The position numbers were made by a program, and so were the translations under genes. The notes under the pieces are model-generated. The model worked only from the letters and a program-made list of their open reading frames with translations. It searched no databases and was not told where the DNA came from. DNA of 64,000 bases from Brevibacterium senegalense (GTDB lineage Bacteria > Actinomycetota > Actinomycetes > Actinomycetales > Brevibacteriaceae), in contig NZ_HE978600.1 of NCBI RefSeq assembly GCF_000285835.1, positions 308,848 through 372,847 of the forward strand, in the 5' to 3' direction. Positions 27,890-37,291 of the stretch are shown one piece after another (the stretch's first letter is position 1; each line of letters begins with the position of its first letter).

Positions 27890-29392
27890 ATGACCCGCAT
27901 CCTCGCGATCGACGAGGGGACCACCTCGACCCGTGCGGCCGTCCTCGATGGGGACGGCCGCACGGTCGCATCCGCGTCCCGCGAGTTCCACCAGTCGTTC
28001 CCGCAGCCGGGTCGCGTCGAGCACGACGCGCTGGAGATCTGGCGCGTCACCCGCGAGATGATCGGTCAGGTGCTGGGCACCAGTCAGCTGACGGCCGCGG
28101 ACATCGACTGCATCGGCATCACCGATCAGCGCGAGACGACCGTCGTGTGGGACCGGACGACGGGACGCCCGCTGGCACCGGCGATCGTCTGGCAGGACAC
28201 GCGCGGCGGCGACATCGTCGCCCGCCTCGAGGAGGACCACGGGGACCGGATCACACGGATCACGGGACTGCCGCCGGCCACCTACTTCTCCGCCGTCAAA
28301 CTGCTGTGGCTCCTCGAGGAGGTCCCGGAGGTCCGGCAAGCCGCGGAGTCCGGCCGATTGCTGTTCGGCACGATCGACACGTGGCTCATCTGGAACCTGA
28401 CGGGCGGGGTGCAGGGCGGTCTGCACCTGACGGACGTCACGAACGCGTCCCGCACGATGCTCATGGACCTGAAGACCCTCGACTGGTCGGACGAGATGCT
28501 CGCGCTCACGGGCATCCCCCGCGACGTCCTGCCCCGGATCCGCCCCTCGATCGGCGACTTCGGCGTCGTCGACGACCGGCACCTGCTGGGCGGTGTGCCG
28601 ATCACCGGCGTCCTGGGCGACCAGCAGGCGGCGGCGTTCGGCCAGTGCGCCTTCTCCCCCGGCGACACGAAGAGCACGTACGGCACCGGGTGCTTCCTCC
28701 TCACGAACACGGGCGACACCCTCCCGCGCGCGGGCGGCGGCCTCATCACGACCGTCGCATACCAGCAGGAGGGGCGGCCCGCCCAGTACGCGCTCGAGGG
28801 CTCGATCGCCGTCGCGGGCTCACTGGTGCAGTGGCTGCGCGACAACCTGGGCATCATCCGGGACTCCGCGGAGGTCGAGGAGCTCGCGGACTCCGTCCAG
28901 GACTCCGGCGACGTCTACTTCGTCCCCGCCTTCTCCGGCCTCTTCGCCCCGCGGTGGAAGCCCGATGCGCGCGGCACGCTCGTGGGACTGACCCGCTACT
29001 CGACGCGGGCGCACATCGCCCGCGCCGCACTCGAGTCGACGGTGTTCCAGACGGCGGAGGTCATCGAGGTGCTGCGCGCGGAGTCCGGCTTCGACATCGC
29101 CTCGATCCGCGCGGACGGCGGGATGGCCGTCAACGACGCGCTCCTGCAGTTCCAGGCGGACATCTCCGACTGCGAGGTGGTGCGCGGCGGGATCGAGTCG
29201 ACCGTGCTGGGCGCCGCGCTCGCCGCCGGCATCGGCCGCGGCACCTACGGCGGCACGGATGACGTCCGGGCCCTCTGGCAGGAGACCGGCCGGTGGACGG
29301 CACGGATGGACCCCCGCGACCGCGCACACCGGCGCGACCGTTGGGAGTCCGCGGTCCAGCGCTCCCTCGGCTGGGCTCAGCCGCGGACGTAG
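27890..29392 (+). CDS. glpK: Glycerol kinase
   Basis: A 500-residue FGGY-family kinase that phosphorylates glycerol to sn-glycerol 3-phosphate. Motifs are ILAIDEGTTSTRAAVLD (phosphate 1), ITDQRETTVVWDRTTG, WQDTRG, DVTNASRTMLMDL, GDQQAAAFGQ, KSTYGTGCFLLTNTG and the C-terminal RADGGMAVND. It lies 19 nt after gapB with no promoter between. No glpF or glpD is nearby. The 3' end overlaps the convergent hydroxyacid dehydrogenase by 16 bp. Confidence 0.95.
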   Translation: MTRILAIDEGTTSTRAAVLDGDGRTVASASREFHQSFPQPGRVEHDALEIWRVTREMIGQVLGTSQLTAADIDCIGITDQRETTVVWDRTTGRPLAPAIVWQDTRGGDIVARLEEDHGDRITRITGLPPATYFSAVKLLWLLEEVPEVRQAAESGRLLFGTIDTWLIWNLTGGVQGGLHLTDVTNASRTMLMDLKTLDWSDEMLALTGIPRDVLPRIRPSIGDFGVVDDRHLLGGVPITGVLGDQQAAAFGQCAFSPGDTKSTYGTGCFLLTNTGDTLPRAGGGLITTVAYQQEGRPAQYALEGSIAVAGSLVQWLRDNLGIIRDSAEVEELADSVQDSGDVYFVPAFSGLFAPRWKPDARGTLVGLTRYSTRAHIARAALESTVFQTAEVIEVLRAESGFDIASIRADGGMAVNDALLQFQADISDCEVVRGGIESTVLGAALAAGIGRGTYGGTDDVRALWQETGRWTARMDPRDRAHRRDRWESAVQRSLGWAQPRT

Positions 29393-30336
29393 CCGGCCTG
29401 CAGGTCGACCGTCTGCGGGAACGGCTCCCCCGCCCGCCAGCGGCGCCAGTGGTCGACGAACTGATCCAGCAGGCGCTCGTTCCACCCCTGCGTGTCCCCG
29501 GACAGGTGCGCGGTGATGAGGGTGTGCGGCGCGTCCCACAGAGGGTGGCCCGCCGGCAGGGGCTCCGGATCGACGACGTCCAGTCCCGCGCCCGCGATCG
29601 CGCCGCGGTGCAGCGCGTCCAGCAGGTCGCCGGTCACGGTGGACTCGCCCCGGCCGATGCTCACGAACCGTGCCGTGGGCTTCATCGCGGCGAAGACGTC
29701 GCGATCGAACAGCCCGCGGGTCTCCTCCGTGAGCGGTGCGGCGTTGATGACCCAGTCGACCCCGCCCACATGGTCCGTCAGGTCGACGGAGTCGTGGATG
29801 ACGGCGAAGTCGTCGTCGCCGGCCCGCGCCCGGGTGCCCGCACCCTCGACCCGGACGCCGAGGCCCCGCAGCAGTCGTGCGATCCGCCGGCCGATGCCGC
29901 CCACGCCCACGACGAGGGCGCGGGTGCCCGCGACGGTCTCCGTCTCCCGCCGCTGCCAGACGTGCGCCCGCTGCAGGTCGAGGCTGCGGACGGAGTCCTT
30001 CGCGAACGTGAAGACGACGCCCAGCACGTACTCCGCGATCGCCTGGTCGAAGATCCCGTGGGCGTTCGTGACGGTCACGTCCCGGGCGCTCAGCAGTCCC
30101 GGGAACCGCAGTGTGTCGATGCCCGCGCTGGCCGCGTGCACCCAGCGCAGGCGGTCGGCGGCCGGCAGCGCATCCTGCAGCGCGGTGGAGAAGAAGTCCC
30201 ACAGCAGGAGCGCGTCCGTCCCCGGCAGTGCGTCCGCGAGGGTGTCCGCATGGGCCCAGCGCACCTCCGCGTCGAGGGTGTCGAGGACGGCCGGCCGGCC
30301 GCGTCGGTCCGAAGTGAGGATCGTGAGGACGGTCAT
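29377..30336 (-). CDS. D-isomer-specific 2-hydroxyacid dehydrogenase
   Basis: A 319-residue NAD(P)-dependent dehydrogenase of the D-2-hydroxyacid family. The nucleotide-binding motif is VVGVGGIGRRIARLLRGLGV. Catalytic residues lie in FVSIGRGESTV (Arg region), DVVDPEPLPAGHPLWDAPHTLITAHLSGDT (Glu and catalytic His). The GRGE motif and shorter length place it nearer the hydroxypyruvate/glyoxylate reductase branch; the substrate is not decided. It is the last gene of the tetR-MFS-dehydrogenase series (29 nt after the MFS stop). Confidence 0.85.
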   Translation of the reverse strand: MTVLTILTSDRRGRPAVLDTLDAEVRWAHADTLADALPGTDALLLWDFFSTALQDALPAADRLRWVHAASAGIDTLRFPGLLSARDVTVTNAHGIFDQAIAEYVLGVVFTFAKDSVRSLDLQRAHVWQRRETETVAGTRALVVGVGGIGRRIARLLRGLGVRVEGAGTRARAGDDDFAVIHDSVDLTDHVGGVDWVINAAPLTEETRGLFDRDVFAAMKPTARFVSIGRGESTVTGDLLDALHRGAIAGAGLDVVDPEPLPAGHPLWDAPHTLITAHLSGDTQGWNERLLDQFVDHWRRWRAGEPFPQTVDLQAGYVRG

Positions 30337-30365
30337 GTCGTCATCCTCTCATCCCCGCCGGACGG

Positions 30366-31958
30366 TCAGACCGCGGCGTCCCCGTCCTCCACGACCGCCC
30401 GCTCGACCGGGGCGTTCGAGGTGGCCAGCGGCTTGGGCTCGATGAAGCACGCGATGACGCAGCCCACGAGCGCCAGGGGCGCGATCCACAGGTACAGCGG
30501 GACGAGCGCGTCGTTGTACGAGGTCACGACCACGTCGAAGACCGGCTGCGGCAGGTGCGCGACGATGTCCGGGGTGATGCTGTTCGCGTGCGCCGCCTGG
30601 TCCGCGGCGCCCGGCACCCCGGCCATCCCCTCCTGCAGGTTCGTGACGAGTCGCGAGGTGAAGAGCGTGCCCACGAGCGACATGCCCAGCGTGCCGCCCA
30701 CCTGCCGGAAGTAGTTGTTCGACGCGGTCGCGGTGCCCACGAGGGACACGGGGAACGAGTTCTGCACGATGAGGACCAGCTGCTGCAGGGCCATGCCCAG
30801 CCCCACTCCGAACACGGCCAGGTCCGTCATGACGCGCCACAGCGGCGCGTCGGCGGTCAGCGTCGACAGGAGCACGAGCCCCACGGCGGCGATGAGCATG
30901 CCCGCGATCGGGTAGATCTTGTAGCGGCCCGTACGCGCGATGACGAAGCCCACCGTGGTGCCCACGACGAGCATCGAGGCCATGAGCGGGATCATCGCGA
31001 GACCGGCGACCGTGGGGGTCAGCCGGTGCGTCATCTGCAGGTACGTGGGCATGTAGGTGATGACGCCGAACATGCCGATCGACAGGCAGACGCCCGCGAT
31101 GGAGGCGAGGGTGAAGTTGCGGTCGCGGAACAGCCACATGGGAATGATGGGGCTCGCGACCCGCAGCTCGACGAACACGAAGGCGACGGCGGAGACGAGA
31201 CCCGCGACGATGAGCCCGATGATCTGCGGCGAGGCCCACTCGTACTGCGTGCCGCCCCACGCGGACAGGAGCACGACGGAGCTCGTGAAGACCGCGATGA
31301 GGGCCAGGCCCAGCGCGTCGACGGAGCGCTCACCGGTGCGCGTGGCCGGGTCCTCGCGGAAGAATATGGCCGTCGAGGCGATCGCGAGCAGACCCAGCGG
31401 CAGCGCGAGCAGGAAGGCCCCGCGCCAGCCGGGCCCCTCGGTGAGCCAACCGCCGATGAGCGGTCCCGCGACCGAGGAGACCGCGAAGACCGATCCCATG
31501 ACGCCCATGTACTTTCCGCGCTGGCGTGCGGGCACGACGGTCGCGATGATCGCCTGCGACAGGATCATCATGCCGCCGCCGCCCACGCCCTGGACGACGC
31601 GACCCACGATGAGCCATGTCATCGAGTCCGCGAAGAAGCCCACGACGGATCCGACCATGAAGACGGTGATCGCGCCGATGAAGAGCGGCTTGCGCCCCAC
31701 CTGGTCGCCCAGCCTGCCGTAGGCCGGCATGAGGATCGTGGACGACAGCATGAAGCCGGTCTGGATCCACATCATCCGGTCGACCCCGTCCAACTCGCCC
31801 ACGATCGTGGGCAGCGCGGTCGCGAGGATCGTCTGGTTGAGGGAGAACATGAAGGTCGCGAGCATGAGCCCGATGAAGAGGGTGACGATCCGCCCCGTCC
31901 CGGGGTCGGTCGTCCGCGCGGCGGTGCCGGTGGGCCGCGCAGCAGTGGAGGTGGTCAC
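30366..31958 (-). CDS. MFS drug:H+ antiporter, DHA2 (EmrB/QacA) family
   Basis: A 530-residue transporter with about 14 transmembrane helices. The family motif A is YGRLGDQVGRKPLF, motif D1 MFSLNQTILATALPTIVGELD, and motif C-like IIATVVPARQRGKYMGVMGSVFAVSSVAGPLIGGWL. DHA2 members export drugs, dyes or lipophilic compounds; the substrate cannot be assigned. The GTG start at 31958 overlaps the tetR stop by 4 bp (GTGA), so repressor and pump are made together and control by the encoded TetR is very likely. Confidence 0.9.
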   Translation of the reverse strand: MTTSTAARPTGTAARTTDPGTGRIVTLFIGLMLATFMFSLNQTILATALPTIVGELDGVDRMMWIQTGFMLSSTILMPAYGRLGDQVGRKPLFIGAITVFMVGSVVGFFADSMTWLIVGRVVQGVGGGGMMILSQAIIATVVPARQRGKYMGVMGSVFAVSSVAGPLIGGWLTEGPGWRGAFLLALPLGLLAIASTAIFFREDPATRTGERSVDALGLALIAVFTSSVVLLSAWGGTQYEWASPQIIGLIVAGLVSAVAFVFVELRVASPIIPMWLFRDRNFTLASIAGVCLSIGMFGVITYMPTYLQMTHRLTPTVAGLAMIPLMASMLVVGTTVGFVIARTGRYKIYPIAGMLIAAVGLVLLSTLTADAPLWRVMTDLAVFGVGLGMALQQLVLIVQNSFPVSLVGTATASNNYFRQVGGTLGMSLVGTLFTSRLVTNLQEGMAGVPGAADQAAHANSITPDIVAHLPQPVFDVVVTSYNDALVPLYLWIAPLALVGCVIACFIEPKPLATSNAPVERAVVEDGDAAV

Positions 31959-32623
31959 AGGTGGGTCCCTTCCAGGACGGAGGTGAAGAGGTCGAGGGAG
32001 CGGTCGAAGCGCTCGTGCATCTGCTGCGCCGTGGGCTCCGGTCCGGAGTCCCCGGCGGCCGGGACGAACGAGTGGCGCAGCGGCGCGAACGCGATGATGA
32101 CGAGCATGCGGACGGTGTCGCGCGGTGTCGTGCCGGCCGGGACGTCCAACCGTGCGAGGCGCGACGACAGGAGCGGCACCAGTTCGTCGATGAGGGCGCC
32201 GGCCAGGGCCGTGTTGGCATCGACCCTGCGCTGGACCAGCTCCGGGTGCCGCACCAGCAGGGCGCGCCGCAGCTGCTCGCTCTCGCCGTCGCCCAGCGAG
32301 AGCGAGAGGACCTCGCGGACGAGACGCGCGACGACCGTCAGCAGGGGGCCGGAGAGGTCGGTGCGGGCGACGACGGCTCGCACCGCCTGCTCATCGGGAC
32401 CGCTCGCGGCGCTGCCGATGATCGCGTCCTCCTTCGAGGCGAAGTAGTTGAAGAAGGTGCGCGGAGAGATGCCGGCGGCGTCCGCGATCTGTGCGACGGT
32501 CGCGGCGTCTAGGCCGCGCTCGAACGCCAGCCGCACCGCGGCCTCATGGATCGCAGTGCGGGTCAGTCGCGCCTTGCGGTCGCGCAGCGATTCGCACGCG
32601 GCGGGGGTCTGTTCGTCAGTCAC
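31955..32623 (-). CDS. TetR/AcrR family repressor of the adjacent efflux operon
   Basis: A 222-residue regulator. The N-terminal helix-turn-helix is AATVAQIADAAGISPRTFFNYFASKEDAI (residues about 35-65); the C-terminal ligand-binding domain is divergent. The GTG start at 32623 is chosen because homology starts just after it and CATAAT ends 6 nt upstream. A perfect 12-bp palindrome lies 20-31 bp upstream, in the promoter spacer, the expected position for an autorepressor site. Confidence 0.87.
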   Translation of the reverse strand: MTDEQTPAACESLRDRKARLTRTAIHEAAVRLAFERGLDAATVAQIADAAGISPRTFFNYFASKEDAIIGSAASGPDEQAVRAVVARTDLSGPLLTVVARLVREVLSLSLGDGESEQLRRALLVRHPELVQRRVDANTALAGALIDELVPLLSSRLARLDVPAGTTPRDTVRMLVIIAFAPLRHSFVPAAGDSGPEPTAQQMHERFDRSLDLFTSVLEGTHL

Positions 32624-32642
32624 CCTAGAATTATGCAGTGCG

Positions 32643-32654
32643 TGCAACGTTGCA
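32643..32654. promoter_or_regulatory. Probable TetR operator
   Basis: The perfect palindrome TGCAACGTTGCA lies between the presumed -35 and -10 regions of the tetR-MFS operon. Related half-sites (GTTGCG, GTGCA) occur just beyond it. Confidence 0.65.
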
Positions 32655-32717
32655 TCAAGCGCAGAGTTGCGTTCAGTGCAGGATCTTCGTCACAGTCGCG
32701 CGATCGCACATCGAGGC

Positions 32718-34706
32718 CTACATGAGCTGGCGGATCCGCGCCCGCTGCTGCTCGAGGATCTGCAGCTGGTTGAGCAGTGCGGAGCTGGTCTCCAGATCCG
32801 TGGGGTCCGTCCGCTGGAGGCGCGAGTGCAGCTCGGCGGCGATCCGGGCCATGTCGGAGTCGAAGAGCCGGGCGATGATGCCCCGCGAGTAGCGCTCGAC
32901 ACCGGCCGCGTCGTGGGCAGGCAGCGGCTCGACGGTCAGCGCCCCCACGAGTGTGGCGATCCGCTCGTCGCCGCGGCGGGTCGCGGCCCCGAGGACCTTC
33001 TCCGGCCAGGTCGCGGGTTCGGCCAGTCCCGTGCGGATCCCCCCGGCGTCCTGCATGCACGTGTGGACGCGGCGCAGGTCCGGATGCGTGAAGACCTCGC
33101 CGTTGAGTCCGTCGAACAGTGTCGCGTTCACGAACTGGGGCTGCTGGAGGGCGACCTGCAGCGCGGACCGCTCGATGCGGACCGCGGCGGGGTCGTACTC
33201 CGGGACGACCGCGGGGCCTCCCCCGAACTCCTCCGCGTAGGCCTCGATGCGGCCGGCCGTCCGGGACTCGTACGCGGCAGACTCCTGCGAACCGCCCTGC
33301 TGCGGCCGGGACTGCTGCGGTGCGGGCCCCCGCTGCCGCTCACCGCGGCCCCGGTCGCCTCCCCGCGGACGACCCGCGGCGGGCTGGGAGCGGCGGACGG
33401 CCTCGGCGACCTCGTCGATCCCCACCCCCAGCTGGCCGGCGACGAACCGCTCGTAGCCCGGCCGGATCGCCGCGTCCCGGATGGAGGCGACGACGGGCGC
33501 GGCGGCCCGCATGGCGCCCACGCGCCCCTCGACGGTCGACAAGTCGTAGCGCGCGATCGCCTGCGTGATCGCGAACTCGAAGAGCGGCCGACGGCTCTCG
33601 ATGAGGTCGCGGACGGCCGGGTCCCCCGCCTGCTGTCGCAGGTCCGCGGGATCGCGACCGTCCGGCTCGACCGCGACGAAGGTCTGCGCGACGAAGCGCT
33701 GCTCCAGCTCGAACGCCTTGAGCGCGGCCTTCTGCCCGGCTTCGTCGCCGTCGAACGTGAAGACGACCTCGCCGGCCCCGGACGACTCGTCGCCCAGCAG
33801 TCGGCTCACGATCTTCGCGTGCTCCTCGCCGAAAGCGGTGCCGCAGGTCGCGACCGCCTGCCCCACGCCGGCCAGGTGGGCGGCCATGACGTCCGTGTAG
33901 CCCTCGACGATGACGACGCGCTTCGTCTTCGAGATCTCGCGCTTCGCGAGGTCCAGGCCGTAGAGGACCTGCGACTTGTGGTAGAGCGCGGTCTCCGGGG
34001 TGTTGAGGTACTTGGGACCCTGGTCGTCCTCGTAGAGCTTGCGGGCGCCGAAGCCGATCGTGCGTCCGGTCACGTCCCGGATGGGCCAGAGGATGCGGCC
34101 GCGGAAGCGGTCGTACACGCCACGACGGCCCTCCGAGACGAGGCCCGAGGCCGTGATCTCCTCCGTCGTGAACCCGCGCCCGCGCAGCATGCGCAGCAGG
34201 TTGTCCCACCCGCGCGGCGCGTACCCCACGCCGAAGCGGTCGACAGCCGCCCGGTCGAAGCCGCGGTCGGCGAGGTAGCGGCGGGCCTCCTCGGCCGCGT
34301 TCCCCTGCAGCTGCTCGCGGAAGAACGACTCCGCGACCTGGTGCATCTCGACGAGCCGCTGCCGGCGGCCCACCTCCTCGCGGTCGGGGCCGCTCGCCCC
34401 CTCCTCGTAGCGCAGCTGGACGCCGGTGCGCTCGGCCATCCGCTCAACGGCCTCGACGAACGTGACGCCGTCCATCTTCTGGAGGAACGTGAACACGTCG
34501 CCGGACTCGCCGCAGCCGAAGCAGTGGTACATGCCCACCTGCGGGCGGACGTGGAAGGACGGAGTGCGCTCGTCGTGGAATGGGCAGAGCCCCTTGAGGG
34601 ATCCCACGCCGGCCCCGCGCAGGGTGACGAACTCCCCCACGACGTCGTCCAGGCGCGCCCGCGAACGGACCTCGTCGATGTCCTCGCGCTTGATGAGTCC
34701 CGCCAT
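32718..34706 (-). CDS. dnaG: DNA primase DnaG
   Basis: A 662-residue primase that synthesises RNA primers at replication forks. The CHC2 zinc ribbon has C41, H44, C62 and C65 (CPFHDERT, YHCFGCG). The RNA polymerase core includes the Toprim motifs VVIVEGYTDVMAA and FTFDGDEAGQKAAL. An Arg/Gln/Gly-rich linker (about residues 440-480) precedes the C-terminal helicase-binding domain. ATG 34706 is chosen because MAGLIKREDIDEVR matches the family start. It follows dgt by 16 nt, the conserved dus-dgt-dnaG order. Confidence 0.95.
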   Translation of the reverse strand: MAGLIKREDIDEVRSRARLDDVVGEFVTLRGAGVGSLKGLCPFHDERTPSFHVRPQVGMYHCFGCGESGDVFTFLQKMDGVTFVEAVERMAERTGVQLRYEEGASGPDREEVGRRQRLVEMHQVAESFFREQLQGNAAEEARRYLADRGFDRAAVDRFGVGYAPRGWDNLLRMLRGRGFTTEEITASGLVSEGRRGVYDRFRGRILWPIRDVTGRTIGFGARKLYEDDQGPKYLNTPETALYHKSQVLYGLDLAKREISKTKRVVIVEGYTDVMAAHLAGVGQAVATCGTAFGEEHAKIVSRLLGDESSGAGEVVFTFDGDEAGQKAALKAFELEQRFVAQTFVAVEPDGRDPADLRQQAGDPAVRDLIESRRPLFEFAITQAIARYDLSTVEGRVGAMRAAAPVVASIRDAAIRPGYERFVAGQLGVGIDEVAEAVRRSQPAAGRPRGGDRGRGERQRGPAPQQSRPQQGGSQESAAYESRTAGRIEAYAEEFGGGPAVVPEYDPAAVRIERSALQVALQQPQFVNATLFDGLNGEVFTHPDLRRVHTCMQDAGGIRTGLAEPATWPEKVLGAATRRGDERIATLVGALTVEPLPAHDAAGVERYSRGIIARLFDSDMARIAAELHSRLQRTDPTDLETSSALLNQLQILEQQRARIRQLM

Positions 34707-34722
34707 CAGGCCTCCCCCGCCA

Positions 34723-36012
34723 TCAGAGCATGTCCGCGACGCCGGCCCGCAGACGGTGGTAGTGGGTCCAGGCGGAGTGGTCCGTGAGCGAGGCGACCTG
34801 GTCGACGACGGCGCGCAGCCGCTCCGCGTCCGAGTCCGCCTCTTCGTGATCGGCCCGGAACAGGGGATCCATCGCACCTGGCTGCTCGCTGAAGTGCTCG
34901 GCGACGGTCCTCAGCACATCCGCCTGGATGTCCTGCAGCCGCAGACGGTCGTCCGCGACCATGACGGTGACCGTCGCGAGTCCCTTGAGGACCGCGATCT
35001 CGTGCGCGGAGGCGACCGGGACGACGAGGCTGCCGGCGTAGCGCCCCAGCGGACCCCAGCCGTGCTCCTCGCGCGTCGCGGCCTCCGCGGCCGCGGCGAA
35101 CCGGCCGATCAGCTGACTCGTCATGTGCTTGAGTGAGGCCTGGTCCCGGCGCGAGCCGGTGTATTCGCCGTGCGGCCAGTAGGCCGCGGCGCGGAGGCGG
35201 TCGAGCGCCGCGATCATGTCCTCGTCGGGGGCGTCCGGCAGGTACCACTGCCGGGTGATGTCGAGCAGGCGCTCGAGGGCCGGATCCGTGCGGAACTCCT
35301 CGAGCCGCAGATGTCCGGCGACGATCGCGTCCTCGACGTCGTGGACGGAGTACGAGATGTCGTCGGCGAGGTCCATGATCTGTGACTCGAGGCAGCGCCG
35401 GGTGTCCGTCCGCCCGTCCCGGTAGAAGTCGAAGACCGCGCGGTCGTCCTCGTAGACGCCGAACTTCCGCACGCGCGCGCCCTCCCGGCCGGCGGGCGCC
35501 TCGCTGCGGGACCACGGGTACTTCGTGCACGCATCCAGCGTGGCGCGGGTCAGATTGAGTCCGGCCGGCCCCCCGTCGTCGGTGAACACCTTCGGCTCCA
35601 GGCGCGTGAGCAGCCTCAGTGTCTGCGCGTTGCCCTCGAAGCCGCCGATGTCCGCGGCGAGGTCGTCGAGAACCACCTCGCCGTTGTGCCCGAACGGGGG
35701 GTGGCCCAGATCGTGGCTCAGGCACGCGGTGTCGACGATCTCCGGATCGCAGCCCAGGTAGCGGGCCAGTTCGCGGCCCACCTGCGCGACCTCGAGCGAG
35801 TGCGTGAGCCGGGTGCGGACGAAGTCGTCGCTGCTGGGCGACACGACCTGTGTCTTCGCCCCCAGTCGGCGCAGACCGGACGAGTGGAGCACGCGGGCGC
35901 GGTCGCGCTGGAACTCCGTGCGCCGGGGGTTCTTGGGCGGTTCGACGACCCACCGCCGGCGGTCGGCGTCACCGTAGTCGTAGACGGGCACCGGGATGAG
36001 ACCTGCGCTCAC
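34723..36012 (-). CDS. dgt: dGTP triphosphohydrolase-like protein (Dgt)
   Basis: A 429-residue HD-domain dNTP triphosphohydrolase. Metal ligands are in RTRLTHSLEV (H71) and CLSHDLGHPPFGHNGE (H100, D101); the distal Asp is in ESQIMDLADDISYSVHD. It hydrolyses dNTPs to nucleoside and triphosphate, trimming pools for replication. The GTG at 36012 is chosen because GGAGG sits about 8 nt upstream and homology begins SAGLIPVPVYDYGD; the upstream open frame shadows dusB. It is 1 nt from the dusB stop and precedes dnaG. A second homologue lies at 53617. Confidence 0.92.
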   Translation of the reverse strand: MSAGLIPVPVYDYGDADRRRWVVEPPKNPRRTEFQRDRARVLHSSGLRRLGAKTQVVSPSSDDFVRTRLTHSLEVAQVGRELARYLGCDPEIVDTACLSHDLGHPPFGHNGEVVLDDLAADIGGFEGNAQTLRLLTRLEPKVFTDDGGPAGLNLTRATLDACTKYPWSRSEAPAGREGARVRKFGVYEDDRAVFDFYRDGRTDTRRCLESQIMDLADDISYSVHDVEDAIVAGHLRLEEFRTDPALERLLDITRQWYLPDAPDEDMIAALDRLRAAAYWPHGEYTGSRRDQASLKHMTSQLIGRFAAAAEAATREEHGWGPLGRYAGSLVVPVASAHEIAVLKGLATVTVMVADDRLRLQDIQADVLRTVAEHFSEQPGAMDPLFRADHEEADSDAERLRAVVDQVASLTDHSAWTHYHRLRAGVADML

Positions 36013-36013
36013 C

Positions 36014-37216
36014 TCAGCCTCCCGAGATGTCGAGCTCGGCCTCGGCGAGGTCCGCGTACCACGCGTCGTCCATGTGCCGGGAGTCCAGCCAGCCCTCGGG
36101 CAGGTGCGGGCGCTTCGCGCGGGTCGTGCGGCCGCGCGACCCCTCCGCCGCCTCACCCGGGTAGGGCTGCGAGCGGTCGAGCTCGCCCAGCAGCTCGTCG
36201 AGCTCCTCGAGCGAGGACACCTTCGCGAGCCGGCTGCGGAGGTCGCCGCCCACGGGGTAGCCCTTGAAGTACCACGCCATGTGCTTGCGCAGGTCGCGGA
36301 TCCCCAGGAACTCGTCGCCGTAGTGGTCGATCATGTAGAGGCCGTGCAGGCGGACGGCGTCCGCGACCCCGCCCAGGTCCGGCTGGTTGCGCACCGGGTT
36401 GCCGGTGAGCGCGTTCTCCAGATCCCCGAACAGCCACGGGCGGCCCTGGCAGCCGCGACCGATCACGACGCCGTCGCAGCCGGTCTGCTCCATCATCGAC
36501 AGCGCGTCCTCGGCGGCGAAGATGTCTCCGTTGCCCAGCACGGGGATCTCGTCGCCCGCCAGGCGCCAGACCTCCTCCTTGAGCGTCGCGATCGCGGACC
36601 AGTCCGCGGTGCCGGAGTACAGCTGGGCGCACGTGCGCCCGTGCAGCGTCATCGCCGCCACGCCCGCGTCCACCCCGATCCGGGCGGCGTCGAGATAGGT
36701 GAGGTGGTCGTCGTCGATGCCCTTGCGCATCTTGATCGTGAGCGGGACGCCGCCGCGGGATGCCTCGCGGACGGCCGTCGTGACGATCGAGGCGAAGAGG
36801 TCCGTCTTCCACGGCAGAGCGGAGCCGCCGCCCTTGCGCGTCACCTTGGGGACGGGGCAGCCGAAGTTGAGGTCGATGTGGTCCGCCCGGTCCTCCTCGA
36901 CGAGCATGCGCACGGCCTGGCCGGTCGTGACGGGGTCGACGCCGTACAGCTGGACGGACCGCGGGGTCTCGAACGGCTCGTGGTGGATGATCCGCATCGT
37001 CTTCTCGTTGCGCTCCACGAGCGCGCGGGTCGTCACCATCTCCGTGACGTACAGCCCGCCCCCGTACTCGCGGCACAGGCGCCGGAAAGCGGTGTTGGTG
37101 ATGCCCGCCATCGGCGCGAGCACGACCGGTGAGGTCAGCTCGATGTCCCCGATCCGCAGAGCGGGTCGGGACGTCCGGGCGGGCGGGGAGGTGCGGGGCG
37201 GGGTCACGGCAGTCAC
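36014..37216 (-). CDS. dusB: tRNA-dihydrouridine synthase (DusB type)
   Basis: A 400-residue FMN enzyme that reduces uridines in tRNA D-loops. Motifs are VVLAPMAGITNTAFRRLC, the catalytic cysteine in IDLNFGCPVPKVTRKGGGSAL, LTIKMRKGIDDDHL, MTLHGRTCAQLYSGTADW, PVLGNGDIF and VIGRGCQGRPWLF. The C-terminal helical domain is complete and a charged tail of about 50 residues follows. It heads dusB-dgt-dnaG. The start is GTG 37216, with divergent transcription from the permease gene. Confidence 0.94.
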   Translation of the reverse strand: MTAVTPPRTSPPARTSRPALRIGDIELTSPVVLAPMAGITNTAFRRLCREYGGGLYVTEMVTTRALVERNEKTMRIIHHEPFETPRSVQLYGVDPVTTGQAVRMLVEEDRADHIDLNFGCPVPKVTRKGGGSALPWKTDLFASIVTTAVREASRGGVPLTIKMRKGIDDDHLTYLDAARIGVDAGVAAMTLHGRTCAQLYSGTADWSAIATLKEEVWRLAGDEIPVLGNGDIFAAEDALSMMEQTGCDGVVIGRGCQGRPWLFGDLENALTGNPVRNQPDLGGVADAVRLHGLYMIDHYGDEFLGIRDLRKHMAWYFKGYPVGGDLRSRLAKVSSLEELDELLGELDRSQPYPGEAAEGSRGRTTRAKRPHLPEGWLDSRHMDDAWYADLAEAELDISGG

Positions 37217-37278
37217 CCCATCATTGTCCCCCCGGGGTCAAACTGCGGGACGTCCCGGCTGCGCGCGCCGCCGGGTCC

Positions 37279-37284
37279 TAGAGT
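37279..37284 (+). promoter_or_regulatory. -10 box for leaderless permease transcript
   Basis: TAGAGT ends 7 nt before GTG 37292. Confidence 0.55.
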
Positions 37285-37291
37285 GTGGGGC

